A stretch of 64,000 nucleotides of DNA, taken from assembly GCF_036345915.1 (NCBI RefSeq), contig NZ_CP107785.1:3410001-3474000 (forward strand). Reading direction: 5' to 3'. The notes below the pieces were generated by a model. The model worked only from the letters and a program-made list of their open reading frames with translations. It did no database searches and was not told the origin of the DNA. Made by a program: the position numbers and the translations under genes. Shown in pieces: positions 46,496-54,320 of the stretch. Origin of the DNA: Nocardia sp. NBC_00565 (GTDB taxonomy: Bacteria; Actinomycetota; Actinomycetes; Mycobacteriales; Mycobacteriaceae). Position 1 is the first letter of the stretch; each line of letters begins with the position of its first letter.

Positions 46496-46960
46496 CTAGG
46501 CGATTTCTCCCAGGCCCTTCTTGATGGGAGTCAGGCCGGACAGCCCATACCAGCCGAAGTAGATGCGGTGTTTGGTGATCTTTCGGCCGGCAATCTCCAT
46601 CACCTCGACCATCTCGTAGGAGTCGCCGTCAGGCGTGTCGCGCTTGTACTCCCAGATGAGGTTGTGCCCGTCGAATTGATATCCGGTGCGGTAGAAGCGC
46701 ACCTCGTGGAGCTTCATGATGGTTTCTCGGGTGCCGAAATTGGCTTCCATGAAACGGCGAATTTCAGCCTTGCCCGGAAGCACACCGCTGTCCTGCTTCA
46801 AAAGCAACCTGGCCATGAAGGTCTCCAGGACAGCATCGTCGGCGTACAGGTCCAGCAACGCCTCGACGTCCGAAGTCGTCACTGTCCGATGCCATTCCTC
46901 GTAGACAAACAAGGCATCTTCGGCGGACGCGGTCTCAATCACTGTTGCACCTTCAGGCAT
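46496..46960 (-). CDS. NTF2-like/SnoaL-like protein (copy 1)
   Basis: 154 residues. The alpha+beta-barrel pattern is seen in EALLDLYADDAVLETFMARL, RRFMEANFGTRETI and VEVMEIAGRKITKHRIYFGW. ATG 46960 is preceded by AAAGGGAGA. The fold is used by hydratases, isomerases and epoxide hydrolases; the Asp-containing DLYADDAV strand is a usual catalytic site. A paralogue follows upstream at 47825-48280. Both are located before the CoA-dependent operon and carry the shared palindrome. Confidence 0.82.
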   Translation of the reverse strand: MPEGATVIETASAEDALFVYEEWHRTVTTSDVEALLDLYADDAVLETFMARLLLKQDSGVLPGKAEIRRFMEANFGTRETIMKLHEVRFYRTGYQFDGHNLIWEYKRDTPDGDSYEMVEVMEIAGRKITKHRIYFGWYGLSGLTPIKKGLGEIA

Positions 46961-47066
46961 AGAACGTCTCCCTTTACATGGGTATGAAACGCCAGGATTC
47001 TGGGTTTGCTGCCCTATTGTTCCTCCACCGAAGCATGCCGTGCCAATGCCGTTTTGAAGCCAAACC

Positions 47067-47082
47067 ATGCCCGTTAGGGCAT
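47067..47082. promoter_or_regulatory. 16-bp palindromic site upstream of NTF2-like copy 1
   Basis: ATGCCCGTTAGGGCAT, with perfect six-base arms, about 107 bp before the start codon and followed by GTGTCGATTGACT as at 26927. The best palindrome of the four. Confidence 0.55.
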
Positions 47083-47095
47083 GTGTCGATTGACT

Positions 47096-47690
47096 CCGTC
47101 TCCCGTTCATGGGACCTTGCTGAGCGGCATTGCCCAGTTCCCGCACCTGCCCGAGGCGCCTTGCCGGGCTCCTTCGAGTCTGCTGCACGAGTCGGCGACA
47201 GGCTCGCCTACCTGCGCTGCGGACCGTCGCGATGCTCGATGCCGGAAACCTCGACGTTGCGGATTCGTTTGACGGCCCCGTCAGCATCACCCAATCCGAG
47301 GAGGCGCCCGATGCGAATCGGCGTGGCGACGTCACCAAGCGGCGCCCTGATGCTTGTGGTCGAAGATCTGCACGCGCTGCAGACGCCTGTTCTCGACGTC
47401 GGCGATCTCTCCACCTTGCTGGATCGCCCAGTCTGGCCGGAAAGACCGCGCACTGATAACGACGCGCCAATGCACAGCAAGCTTCGCCGTTCGAAGGCCG
47501 CAATATGAACACAGACGGCACCTGGAAAGAAGCGAAACCGAGGCGGGCCGGCCCACCATGTGAGCACAAGCCGCAGCGCGCCTTGAAGCTGATAGTGCAA
47601 GCCCTTGCCGCTGTGGGCGGATGCTGGGGCGGTCATGTCGCGCCGATCCTTGCGACGTCACTAGAATGTCATATCTGGGGGATCCCCGCC
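47096..47690. other. Region between NTF2-like copies
   Basis: About 600 bp lacking a convincing gene. Several short frames are open on both strands, none with a recognised family. Probably decayed coding DNA left by the duplication. Confidence 0.4.
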
Positions 47691-47692
47691 GT

Positions 47693-47725
47693 CCCGCAGA
47701 AGTCGAGCCACTACTGCGTGGTGCC
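47693..47725 (-). pseudogene. Scrap of a second CaiB gene
   Basis: CAGAAGTCGAGCCACTACTG and the next eight bases match the CaiB gene at 45413-45440 almost exactly. They are directly followed by DNA matching the CaiB 5' leader. The rest of this second copy was deleted. Confidence 0.6.
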
Positions 47726-47774
47726 TTGCATTCTCCGTGCCGATGCGTCGTTGCGTTCGGTCTACTCGGGTCAC

Positions 47775-47812
47775 GGACCAGGGCTCACGACTCAACTCGT
47801 AAGTCCTGGTCC
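47775..47812. terminator. Hairpin after the second NTF2-like gene
   Basis: Arms GGACCAGGGCT and AGTCCTGGTCC with a loop containing CTCAACTC. Same element as at 46437 and 37567. Confidence 0.5.
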
Positions 47813-47824
47813 CGACCCATTGAT

Positions 47825-48280
47825 CTACTTTCCTCGAGTAAGGAGGCGCTGCAGGCCGGACAGTCCGTGCCAACCGAAGTAGATACGGTGCTTACTGATC
47901 TTTCGGCCAGAAAGCTCCAGCACTTCGCTCATCTCGTGGGAGTCACCGTCAGGCGTGTCGCGCAAGTACTCCCACGCGAGGGTGTGCCCGTCGAATTGAT
48001 ATCCGGTGCGATAGAACCGCACCTGATCGAGCTCCATAACGGATTCGCGGGTGGCGAAATTGGCTTCCAGGAAACGGCGAATTTCACTCTTGTTGGGAAG
48101 CAAACCGCTGTCCTGCTTCAAAAGCAACACGGCCATGTAGGTCTCCATGACAGCGTCGTCGGCGTACAAGTCCAGCAACGCCTCGACGTCGGAAGACGTT
48201 GCTGCCTGATGCCATGCCTCGTAGACGAACAAGGCATCCGCGGCGGACGCCGTCTCAATCACTGATGTGACCTCGGGCAT
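47825..48280 (-). CDS. NTF2-like/SnoaL-like protein (copy 2)
   Basis: 151 residues, clearly paralogous to the copy at 46496-46960 (EALLDLYADDAVMETYMAVL; GRKISKHRIYFGWHGLSGL) but with scattered changes and a different C-terminal tail. Same ribosome site (AAAGGGAGA) and upstream palindrome. Retention of both frames argues that both are used, perhaps as subunits or with split substrate range. Confidence 0.82.
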   Translation of the reverse strand: MPEVTSVIETASAADALFVYEAWHQAATSSDVEALLDLYADDAVMETYMAVLLLKQDSGLLPNKSEIRRFLEANFATRESVMELDQVRFYRTGYQFDGHTLAWEYLRDTPDGDSHEMSEVLELSGRKISKHRIYFGWHGLSGLQRLLTRGK

Positions 48281-48387
48281 GGAACGTCTCCCTTTACATA
48301 GATATGGAAAGCCAGGATTCTGGGTTTGTTGCCCCTATTGTTCCCCCGCTGAAGCATGCCGTGCCAATGCCATTTTGAACCCAAACC

Positions 48388-48403
48388 ATGCCCGTTAGGA
48401 CAT
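48388..48403. promoter_or_regulatory. 16-bp palindromic site upstream of NTF2-like copy 2
   Basis: ATGCCCGTTAGGACAT, one change from the site at 47067, followed by GTGTCGATTG. About 108 bp before the start codon. Confidence 0.5.
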
Positions 48404-48414
48404 GTGTCGATTGG

Positions 48415-48536
48415 CCGCCGCCTGGTATCAGTTCGAGGATCTCGATCCCCATTGCGCGAGATGCGGCGTCGGCAGCAAACATTTCTCTCGCGATCGGGCA
48501 TAATTCGAGCGCCCCGGGGGTGGAGGCGTTGGTCAT
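48415..48536 (-). pseudogene. PaaI-type thioesterase N-terminal fragment
   Basis: From ATG 48536 the frame reads CPIAREMFAADAASRAMGIE then ILELIPGGG, the N-terminus of phenylacetic-acid-type (PaaI) hotdog thioesterases. It breaks into the duplicated upstream region at 48415. The catalytic hotdog part is absent. Confidence 0.6.
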
Positions 48537-48692
48537 CTCTGTCCTCACGTGTCGAACGGTCGAAGCGCTTCGGCAGTCGGCGCGCTGAAGGACCGACTCG
48601 ACGGCACCGCGGCCACGCCCTGGGTCTTCGATGGTACGAACCGGATCGACCGGCCCAACGAGAACGGGGTAGTCGACCTCACCAAGTGACCT

Positions 48693-48725
48693 TTCGAGCC
48701 GGGCAGTCGCGCTGCCCGGCTCGAA
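48693..48725. terminator. Strong hairpin at the 3' end of the MFS gene
   Basis: Perfect 14-bp arms TTCGAGCCGGGCAG and CTGCCCGGCTCGAA around five bases, 11 bp beyond the MFS stop codon. Very stable; acts as terminator of the minus-strand transcript. A short open plus-strand tail (…RIDRPNENGVVDLTK) also ends just before it. Confidence 0.7.
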
Positions 48726-48735
48726 CAGGGACCTA

Positions 48736-50712
48736 TCAGACCGGCTCCACTTCACCCGTCTGGGCTTTAGCCGTATCGGTTTCCGACGCCATCTCCGCCA
48801 ATTCGCGCGCCACCATCTCGTCGTGCTCCTTGGCTTCCTGCGCGGCCTTCTTCGGGCTCCAATGTCCGGCCATCAGGAAGACGAACGGCAGGAAGGCGAT
48901 CTGCGCGAGCAGGCAGATCCACCACCAGCGCTTCCACTGCTCGGGTGAATCCTGCGCCGCCTGCTGTACTTCCTTGCCGTGCGCGGCAAGGAAGGCCTGA
49001 TCATCGGCGGGGATGGCGCCGAGGGCCTGCAGGCGCGCGGCGGCGTCCTCCAACTTCGGGCCCACGGTGGTCAGGACCGTGAGGTCGGCGACCGGAATCT
49101 GCTGCAGGGCCTGCAGGCGTGCGATCGCCTGATCGATCGGGATACCGAGATTCTTCGAGACCTGTCCGACCGCGGCAAGTCCGGCATTCGCATCGGCGGG
49201 GTTCGCCGACAGCGTCGCGAAGGTGGCCTTGTCGATCGCCTTCACCGTCGCCAGTTGCTCTTTGTACTGCGTGCTCAGCACGAACGTCTGCTGCACTTCG
49301 CCCGCGGTCGCTCCGGTGAGCTTGGTCATCGCGGTGACCTGGGCAGCTTGATCCTGGGGATCCTTCTGCAACGCTGCCAGCGTATCGGTGCCGACCGTTT
49401 GGATGGTCGCGAGCTGAGCACCATAGGCGTGCTGGATCTCCCCGAGCCGCGGCCCATAGTTGACCAGCGTTCCTGCCGCATTCACCACAACCAGCAGGCC
49501 GAGCAGCACCACGGTGATTACACCGCGCAGCGTGCCGCCCCATACCGCGAGCCCGACGGCGGTCGCGGCCGGATTCTGGGCCTCCACCGTCTCGGTGAAG
49601 CTGGCCATCCACGTCGAGTAGGCGATGCCGGTGCCGAGCGCGATCACCACGAACGCCGCGACGAAGGTGTAGTAACCGGTGTCCGGTTTATCGGTGAAGC
49701 TGTTGAACCAGAACATGCCGACGCTGCTGATGAGTGCGCCGACGATCATGAACGGTTTACGGACCTTGATCTTGTCCGAGACAATGCCCGCCAACACCAG
49801 GGCTATCGCATTGGCAGACCAAAACCAATTCCCGAGCCCATTCGCCTTGGCCGGACTGTATCCGAAATTGGTCGCCATATACACCACGAGAAAAGAAGCG
49901 ATTGTGTAGTAGAAGGCGAGGAACATGCTGATGCCCAACGCCGATCCTAAGATGTTGGGGCGCAGCATCTGTCGCCATTGCCCCTTTTCCAACTCGTTCA
50001 CATTCAGGCCGAGGGCCCGTGCCTCGATCAGCGCCTTATCGCGCACTGACACCATGATCTGATCGCGTAACTGCGGGCTCAATTCGCGCAATCCGATGAC
50101 GGCGATGACCGCGACCACGATGCTGATGATGCCGCAGACCCGGTAGTGGTACTGCCAGTCCGGGTGCGAGTCGAGGGTGTGGGTGGAGATCGCCGTGGTC
50201 ACCAAGGCGCCGATGACAGGTCCGAGGGTCCAGAATCCCATCGCCGACGCCCGGCCCAGCTGCGGGGAGAAGTCGCGGATCAACGCCGGTGTCGCCACCA
50301 GTACCGCGCCTTCGACGATGCTTACCAGGATGTAGACGAGCAGGAATTGGCCCTTGGTGGTCGTCGCGGGCGCGGCGAACAGCGTGAGCAGCGAACAGAT
50401 CACCACGCCGTATGCGACGATATTCGCCCGGCCCCACCGATCGAGCGCGCCTGCCAGTACCGAGGCGACCGCACCGAATGCGGCGCCGATGATGAAGATC
50501 CAGACGAAGTAGGCAAACGATAGATCGAAGTAACCGATCAGCTCATTGGCGACTGCGCCGGTGACGAACAGTTGGTAGTACAGCGCGATCGACGTGATGA
50601 CGACGACGGCGAGATACCAGGAACGAGCGGGGGTGTCGGGATAATGGGGGAGTTTGCGCTGCCACAACCCCGTGATCAGGGTCGGTGGTGCCTCGGTACG
50701 GATCGAGCTCAT
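48736..50712 (-). CDS. MFS transporter with large extracytoplasmic insertion
   Basis: 658 residues, about 200 more than a normal 12-helix MFS protein. Transmembrane helices fill residues about 35-430, with the MFS loop GALDRWGRANIV. Then comes a hydrophilic Ala/Gln/Thr/Leu-rich stretch of about 170 residues (LATIQTVGTDTLAALQKDP…) before a last helix (WWWICLLAQIAFLPFVFLMA) and a charged tail. The insertion looks helical, possibly coiled coil. ATG 50712 is chosen. Substrate unknown; an aromatic acid or pathway substrate is plausible from context. Confidence 0.85.
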   Translation of the reverse strand: MSSIRTEAPPTLITGLWQRKLPHYPDTPARSWYLAVVVITSIALYYQLFVTGAVANELIGYFDLSFAYFVWIFIIGAAFGAVASVLAGALDRWGRANIVAYGVVICSLLTLFAAPATTTKGQFLLVYILVSIVEGAVLVATPALIRDFSPQLGRASAMGFWTLGPVIGALVTTAISTHTLDSHPDWQYHYRVCGIISIVVAVIAVIGLRELSPQLRDQIMVSVRDKALIEARALGLNVNELEKGQWRQMLRPNILGSALGISMFLAFYYTIASFLVVYMATNFGYSPAKANGLGNWFWSANAIALVLAGIVSDKIKVRKPFMIVGALISSVGMFWFNSFTDKPDTGYYTFVAAFVVIALGTGIAYSTWMASFTETVEAQNPAATAVGLAVWGGTLRGVITVVLLGLLVVVNAAGTLVNYGPRLGEIQHAYGAQLATIQTVGTDTLAALQKDPQDQAAQVTAMTKLTGATAGEVQQTFVLSTQYKEQLATVKAIDKATFATLSANPADANAGLAAVGQVSKNLGIPIDQAIARLQALQQIPVADLTVLTTVGPKLEDAAARLQALGAIPADDQAFLAAHGKEVQQAAQDSPEQWKRWWWICLLAQIAFLPFVFLMAGHWSPKKAAQEAKEHDEMVARELAEMASETDTAKAQTGEVEPV

Positions 50713-51063
50713 GGATGATGCCTTTCTAGCCACGGCATTTCGAAAAGGACCTGATCCATAGCGGCCAGGACCAGTTTGCCGGTGAAAATAGGCTAGTGAG
50801 CGGATCGCGTTACCGCACGTGTTTCGGAATCAAAAGACCGATTGTTTTCTTATTGGAAACAACGGTGCCGGCGTGCGGGATGATAATTGCACGAAAAGGG
50901 TCCGTACCAGTTCACCCGTTAGGTACGGACTCTTTTTCGATCGATGACATTGTCGATTATGTTTCTTTATTCGATAAGGGCCTTGGTTGCGGTTGCCGCT
51001 TCTGATGATTTCTCTGATATGCCTAATTCGTGTTGCCGATATGCCTAATTCGTGTTTACGAAC
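50713..51063. other. Intergenic region with bidirectional terminator
   Basis: 350 bp, lower GC than its surroundings, no confident gene. A plus-strand frame (50796-51005) overlaps the hairpin and is unlikely to be real. See terminator at 50892-50939. Confidence 0.45.
50892..50939. terminator. Bidirectional rho-independent terminator
   Basis: GGGTCCGTACC, a 13-base loop, then GGTACGGACTC and TTTTT. The outer CGAAAA/TTTTTCG extends the stem so that both strands end in a U-run. It lies in front of the minus-strand MFS gene, where a terminator is unexpected, so it may belong to a leader or a small RNA. Confidence 0.65.
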
Positions 51064-51858
51064 TCAGCGACCTCCGAAAGTCGGCTGCCGCTTGTCCAGG
51101 AAGGCGGCGACAGCATCCCGGTGGTCGTGGGACGCCCCTGTGAGGTTGATGCCCTCGAATTCGTGCTCCAGGGCATCCATGAGAGTGTGGCCAGCGGCGA
51201 AACCCACCGCCTCCTTGGTGGCGCCGTACGCGAGAGTCGGTCCGTCGGCGAGGATACGTGCGAGCGCGGTTACCGTCTCGTCGAGCTCCTCGTCGTCGAC
51301 GACCTTTGTTGCGAGCCCCAGCTCGAGGGCAGCCTCAGCGTCGATCGCTCGGGGAAGCATCAGGAGCTCGATCGCCTTCGCGTGACCCACCAGGCGCGGC
51401 AGCGTCCACGACGTGCCGTTATCACAGGACAGCCCGATACCTGAGAACGCCAGACGGAAATACGCCGAGCGTCCAAGGACTCGAAAGTCGGCCGAGAAGG
51501 CGATGCCAGCTCCTGCCCCGGCGGCCACACCGTTGACAGCTGCAATCACCGGCTTGCGGATCTTGCTTATCAGCGCCACGGGAGAGTCTGTTACGTCGAA
51601 TTCGATTGGCGGGCTGATGTCCCCGGCAGCGTTCCTCTCCGCTTGAACCTCCCGCAGGTCCCGTCCAACGCAGAACGAGCGCCCGACGCCGGTGATCACC
51701 AGCACGCGGACAGCGTCGTCGTGCGCGGCGACACTCAGAGCGTTCAGCAAAGCGTCCTTCGTGGCCCGGGTGATCGTATTCATCCCGTCGCGATGATTGA
51801 AGACGATCCTCGCGATCCCGTCCTCGACGACGTATGTGAGTCGCGCTGACTCGGTCAT
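51064..51858 (-). CDS. Enoyl-CoA hydratase/isomerase
   Basis: 264 residues from ATG 51858 (GGAGG eight bases upstream). Crotonase loops: SFCVGRDLREVQ and VNGVAAGAGAGIAFSADF; end FLDKRQPTFGGR. Stands alone on the minus strand between the MFS gene and relics. Not closely like the hydratase at 42.2 kb. Confidence 0.9.
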   Translation of the reverse strand: MTESARLTYVVEDGIARIVFNHRDGMNTITRATKDALLNALSVAAHDDAVRVLVITGVGRSFCVGRDLREVQAERNAAGDISPPIEFDVTDSPVALISKIRKPVIAAVNGVAAGAGAGIAFSADFRVLGRSAYFRLAFSGIGLSCDNGTSWTLPRLVGHAKAIELLMLPRAIDAEAALELGLATKVVDDEELDETVTALARILADGPTLAYGATKEAVGFAAGHTLMDALEHEFEGINLTGASHDHRDAVAAFLDKRQPTFGGR

Positions 51859-52346
51859 AAGGCTTTCCTCCAACTCACGGCGCCGACGGGATCGGTACGC
51901 CGCCTGGCGTTTCCGTTGTGCGAGTGTTCTCGGCCGACTGCATGTCCTGCACAGTCATATGCCTTCTCGTTGACGGCCGACAGAAGATCGACCCATCCTG
52001 CCTCAGTGACGAAACCATAGCGGCATCTAGGATGTCAACGGCTGTCACGAAAGTCGGCCCCCGGTCTCGAGCAGCGCGCAACCAGCCTTATCGTGTCGCA
52101 GCTTGCTGCCGTTCTACGAGGCGAATGCTCGAACTTCATCGAAGGCACTGACATTCGATCTCGCCGAAGCCGTTCGACTCGCCTACGACGGCGTCGTGCT
52201 ACCGCGCCGAACGAATGACGCGCGCGACATGGTCGGCACACCTACCGCGTCGTGGCCGACCAGATTGAGATGCGCGAGCGGGCGACTACGCCCGAGGAGT
52301 ACGTCCAGCTGGTTCGACACCGCCATGGACAGATCCTCGCCAAGCG
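51859..52346. other. Gene-relic region upstream of the hydratase
   Basis: About 490 bp. One plus-strand scrap at about 52243-52355 reads YRVVADQIEMRERATTPEEY and looks like a C-terminus, ending in TGA, but I do not recognise its family. Otherwise nothing convincing. Confidence 0.35.
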
Positions 52347-52418
52347 CTGTTGAGCGACAAGGCGAGCTTCATCACCGGCAGTGTGCATCTGGTCGACGGC
52401 GGATGGCGCACGCCCTGA
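52347..52418 (+). pseudogene. SDR C-terminal relic
   Basis: Encodes LLSDKASFITGSVHLVDGGW then RTP and stop. It is the same as the end of the SDR at 60924-61658 apart from the third-last residue. The following 80 bp also match that gene's 3' flank. The rest of the gene is gone. Confidence 0.8.
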
Positions 52419-52858
52419 CCTGTGACGGTCGTCGGCTCGGTCAACAGCCCACCGCCACCGTCCAGGCTGCGGAGAATCCTCCCGCCTCAGGAGTGCCACG
52501 CCACCGGATACTCCCGCCTTCTTGTCTGTGCACTTCCCAATCGGAAGGCGATCGCGTGGGCTTCCACCACTTATAGCGTATTCACAGTTACCGATACTGA
52601 ACCTCGATAGATAAATCCGGGAAAACTCTTCAGAGCGCCTTTGGATGCGCCACCGAACCATCGCTTCCGTACCGCGAGCACTTCGCGCAGGAACCCCTCC
52701 CAGGCTATTGAACAGCACGTTCATACCCTCTAGAGCAGGCTCGGGCACCGTTCCGCTGGCCTGCCGTCGGCGCGTAGCGATGCGGTAGCACAGATCTCGC
52801 GAAAGATGGTGCTTCAGTTACGGTCGACACATTTTCGGAATAGTGCTACCTTTTTCCG
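52419..52858. other. Spacer with promoter of the HSL-type hydrolase
   Basis: After the SDR-like 3' flank nothing coding is seen. The last 45 bp (GGTCGACACATTTTCGGAAT then AGTGCTAC) resemble the region before the paralogous hydrolase at 59721. That suggests a shared promoter with a very short leader. Confidence 0.4.
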
Positions 52859-53833
52859 ATGCCTGAACGACCGCCCGGAAATACCGCTCTTGACCCCGTC
52901 ATGCAGTCGGTACTGGAGGGCTTCCTCTCAAAACTCACCAGCGAGTTCGACCTCGAAGGACACCGCCAGATGTTGCTGGCGGTGCAGCCGCCGCGGGAGG
53001 CCTTGCCCGAATTGCGCATCGAGAACCGTGCGATCAGCTACGGGGACCTCACCGACATTCCCGTGCGCATCTACTGGCCCCCCACCGAGCAGCAGGAAAA
53101 TCTGCCCATCGTGGTGTTCTATCACGGTGGAGGGTGGGTGCTTGGGTTCGCTGATCTGGACACTCACGACATGGTGGCGCGTGATCACTGCGTTGTCGCC
53201 GACGCGATCGTGGTGTCGGTGGACTACCGCCTCGCACCCGAGCATCCGTACCCGGCCGCGGTCGACGACTCGTGGGCGGCGTTGCAATGGGTGGGTGAGC
53301 ACGCGGTCGAACTCGGCGGCGACCCCACACGCATCGCGGTCGCGGGCGACTCCGCCGGCGGCAACCTCAGCGCCGTGATGACACAACTGGCCCGCGACAA
53401 CGGCGGACCCGCACTGGTGTACCAGCTGCTGTGGTACCCGGCGACCACCGCCGATCTGACACTGCCGTCAGCGCTGGAGAACAGCGACGCACCGACCTTG
53501 AAGAAATTCCAAATGGAGGCGGCGTACAGCTTGTACGCCCCGGATGTCGATCTCAGCGAACCCTCCAGGGCGCCGACGACTCTGGCCCCTGCGAACGCCA
53601 CCGACTTTTCCGCACTGCCGCCTGCGTACATCGCCACGACGCAATGCGATCTGCTCCGGGACGACGGCTACCGCTATGCGGATTTGCTCTCCGCGGCAGG
53701 AGTTCCTGTCGAATTCCACAACTCGCAGACCCTGCCGCACGGGTATGCCAATTTCGCGCCGGTTGTCCCGGCCGCCGCCGAAACCACCCTCCTCGGATTG
53801 CAGGCACTGAAGGCCGCGCTGAAGGGTCGGTAA
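52859..53833 (+). CDS. HSL-family alpha/beta hydrolase (esterase), copy 1
   Basis: 324 residues. Type IV esterase motifs: HGGGW (89-93), GDSAGGN (Ser165), and the C-terminal LRDDGYRYADLL and TLPHGYANF holding the Asp/His. Central codons are almost identical at DNA level to the paralogue at 59721-60686 over 263 bp while the ends have diverged. Acts on short acyl esters; the natural substrate is unknown. Confidence 0.9.
   Translation: MPERPPGNTALDPVMQSVLEGFLSKLTSEFDLEGHRQMLLAVQPPREALPELRIENRAISYGDLTDIPVRIYWPPTEQQENLPIVVFYHGGGWVLGFADLDTHDMVARDHCVVADAIVVSVDYRLAPEHPYPAAVDDSWAALQWVGEHAVELGGDPTRIAVAGDSAGGNLSAVMTQLARDNGGPALVYQLLWYPATTADLTLPSALENSDAPTLKKFQMEAAYSLYAPDVDLSEPSRAPTTLAPANATDFSALPPAYIATTQCDLLRDDGYRYADLLSAAGVPVEFHNSQTLPHGYANFAPVVPAAAETTLLGLQALKAALKGR
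53179..53441. repeat. Near-identical tract shared with 60035-60297
   Basis: 263 bp with two mismatches between two hydrolase genes that otherwise differ strongly. Consistent with gene conversion. Confidence 0.85.
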
Positions 53834-54320
53834 CTCGGCAACGGGCGCTCTACCCACACATACCGCGGGTACGACCGACAACTGCAGAACGTGGCTGGAG
53901 ATCATCGACGGCGCATCGATCACGGCCGCACATCCGATGCTCACCGGCCAGGAGATTTTGCTCCCCATCGATCCCAACGGCAGGCCAGTACTGCTGGGGT
54001 CTCGACCGAAGGAACGAAGACCCGACCTGCATCCGATCCCAATACCTCGACCCACCCGCTCTACGGAAGCGCCATGGATGTACTGACTATCTCTCTCATG
54101 CGAAGCGGCGTCGGTCCCTGCGCCGGAACGACGACCACGCCAGGTTCCCGCAATCGACCCAGCGCGGTGATGCCGGACGAACCGGTCGAACCTTTCATCC
54201 ACGACACGAGGGTCACCGGCGTCTGGCCGGCCCATCGAGTAGGCGACGCACCCGCCACGTTCACCGCGTCGAGATCCAGCACTCGCGCCCGGACCGACTC
54301 GCGAGCGGAAAGAGTACCTG
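53834..54320. other. Decayed DNA between hydrolase and sensor kinase
   Basis: A plus-strand frame (AHPMLTGQEILLPIDPNGRP) and a minus-strand frame (54061-54360, with VLDLDAVNVAGASPTRWAGQ) look protein-like but match no family I know and lack clean starts. Treated as possible relics. Confidence 0.35.

Larger units (their letters stand above)
46366..47095. repeat. Tandem duplication, first copy (CaiB leader, hairpin, NTF2-like gene, upstream region)
   Basis: Order and sequence are repeated at 47726-48415: CaiB 5' leader, hairpin, NTF2-like coding region, ribosome site, and 120 bp of upstream DNA ending with the 16-bp palindrome and GTGTCGATTG. The coding parts have diverged more than the upstream parts. 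Confidence 0.8.
47726..48415. repeat. Tandem duplication, second copy
   Basis: Counterpart of 46366-47095 (leader, hairpin, NTF2-like gene, upstream region with palindrome). Confidence 0.8.

Noticed and set aside
50796..51005. 69-codon plus-strand frame
   Set aside because: It spans the bidirectional terminator hairpin and has no ribosome site; better read as non-coding.
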